A stretch of 64,000 nucleotides of DNA from MGBC163016 sp910588905 (GTDB taxonomy: Bacteria; Actinomycetota; Coriobacteriia; Coriobacteriales; Eggerthellaceae): assembly GCA_948616985.1 (NCBI GenBank), contig CAPGDO010000006.1, positions 43,778-107,777 of the forward strand. The letters are read 5' to 3'. Position 1 is the stretch's first letter. Every line of letters begins with the position of its first letter. Below the pieces are notes generated by a model. It made no database searches. It was not told the DNA's origin and was given only the letters and a program-made list of their open reading frames with translations. Below, in pieces: positions 63,766 through 64,000 of the stretch. The translations under genes were made by a program, and so were the position numbers.

Positions 63766-63843
63766 GGGCGGATCTGGATTCGCCCAGTGGTGCACCCGGG
63801 CGAACCCTATACGTCAGGCAACCAGGCAATTGCCGCAACGAAT

Positions 63844-64000
63844 ATGTTGCGCGTGGTCTTCGCGCAACGCACCCTTGCGTGGTACGCGGAACCGACCCCT
63901 GTATCATATGGTTATGACAGGCGGGGCAACATCACCTCGGTCACGGCGGGAAGCTCTCGCAGCTCGTATTCCTATGACGGAGCCTCGAACCTCACTGCCA
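63844..64000 (+). CDS. RHS/YD-repeat protein, partial (runs off the window)
   Basis: A frame with no stop from 63766 to the window end. It encodes SYGYDRRGNITSVTAGS then YSYDGASNLTA: two consecutive YD repeats (YxYDxxGNxT) of RHS/WapA-type proteins, large surface or secreted proteins that form a shell around C-terminal toxins. The first ATG is at 63844, but there is no signal peptide or normal N-terminus. The upstream stop (63763-63765) is inside a palindromic repeat. It may be a 5'-truncated RHS cassette or fragment; the rest is outside the window. Confidence 0.6.
   Translation, partial: MLRVVFAQRTLAWYAEPTPVSYGYDRRGNITSVTAGSSRSSYSYDGASNLTA

Noticed and set aside
63026..63800. CRISPR array in the repeat-rich right end
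   Set aside because: Repeats are palindromic with variable centres, occur in both orientations and have irregular spacing. There are no uniform spacers and no cas genes.

Overview
The window looks like chromosomal DNA from a high-GC anaerobic actinobacterium of the class Coriobacteriia, perhaps the Eggerthella/Gordonibacter/Adlercreutzia side. This is an inference from gene content: a cytoplasmic DMSO-reductase-family molybdoenzyme with its own small iron-sulfur partner and several transporters, FabK as the enoyl-ACP reductase, a minimal SufC-SufB pair, a type A RNase P RNA and a GC-rich codon style. Almost every long reading frame belongs to a recognisable family. The only assembly gap is 10 N at 29690-29699.

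Layout. 1-3590: the 3' end of a penicillin-binding protein, a lipoprotein and a U32 peptidase. 3611-8025: divergent polyphosphate genes (pap, ppk1). 8036-13900: a MATE exporter, metG, tatD, a flavin reductase and rsmA; rsmA ends in an 11-G tract that affects its C-terminus. 14067-22910: a LysR regulator followed by a co-oriented molybdoenzyme module with a [4Fe-4S] subunit, a tiny Cys-rich protein, a DASS carrier, a small membrane protein, an ArsB/NhaD-type carrier and an MFS carrier. 22896-23234: rnpB on the minus strand. 23296-26994: thiamine salvage (thiN, TPP riboswitch, thiM, thiE, an isochorismatase-like hydrolase, thiD). 27067-28271: tRNA-Gln, tRNA-Glu, a terminator and a Fic protein. 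28400-31983 (minus): an ECF transporter operon behind a T-box leader whose specifier loop can be read as Trp. 32172-37124: a soluble hybrid histidine kinase, a membrane glycosyltransferase and comF. 37213-38491: a structured-RNA candidate and a solute-binding lipoprotein. 38565-42833: an M16C protease and two membrane-anchored proteins. 42859-44281: infC-rpmI-rplT behind an attenuator. 44405-46812: two divergent glycosyltransferases. 47090-48996: tRNA-Glu and sufCB. 49145-57414: a type II fatty acid synthesis operon (fabH, acpP, fabK, fabD, fabG, fabF, fabZ) that ends in an unusual three-part fusion resembling biotin-carboxylase N-domain + AccD + AccA. 57428-63025: a cysteine-cluster protein and a five-gene nickel/peptide-type ABC transporter whose first ATPase has a His-rich N-terminus. 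63026-64000: a repeat-dense intergenic region ending in YD (RHS) repeats that run off the window.

The most distinctive items are the BCN-AccD-AccA fusion, the T-box-controlled ECF transporter, the unassigned ~240-nt RNA at 37232-37473, the probable AUA start of infC, the 71-residue Cys-rich protein inside the molybdoenzyme operon, and a dispersed palindromic repeat family (GTAGGGGC...GCCC) that clusters near the right edge. No searches or folding programs were run; all family names come from reading motifs and context.
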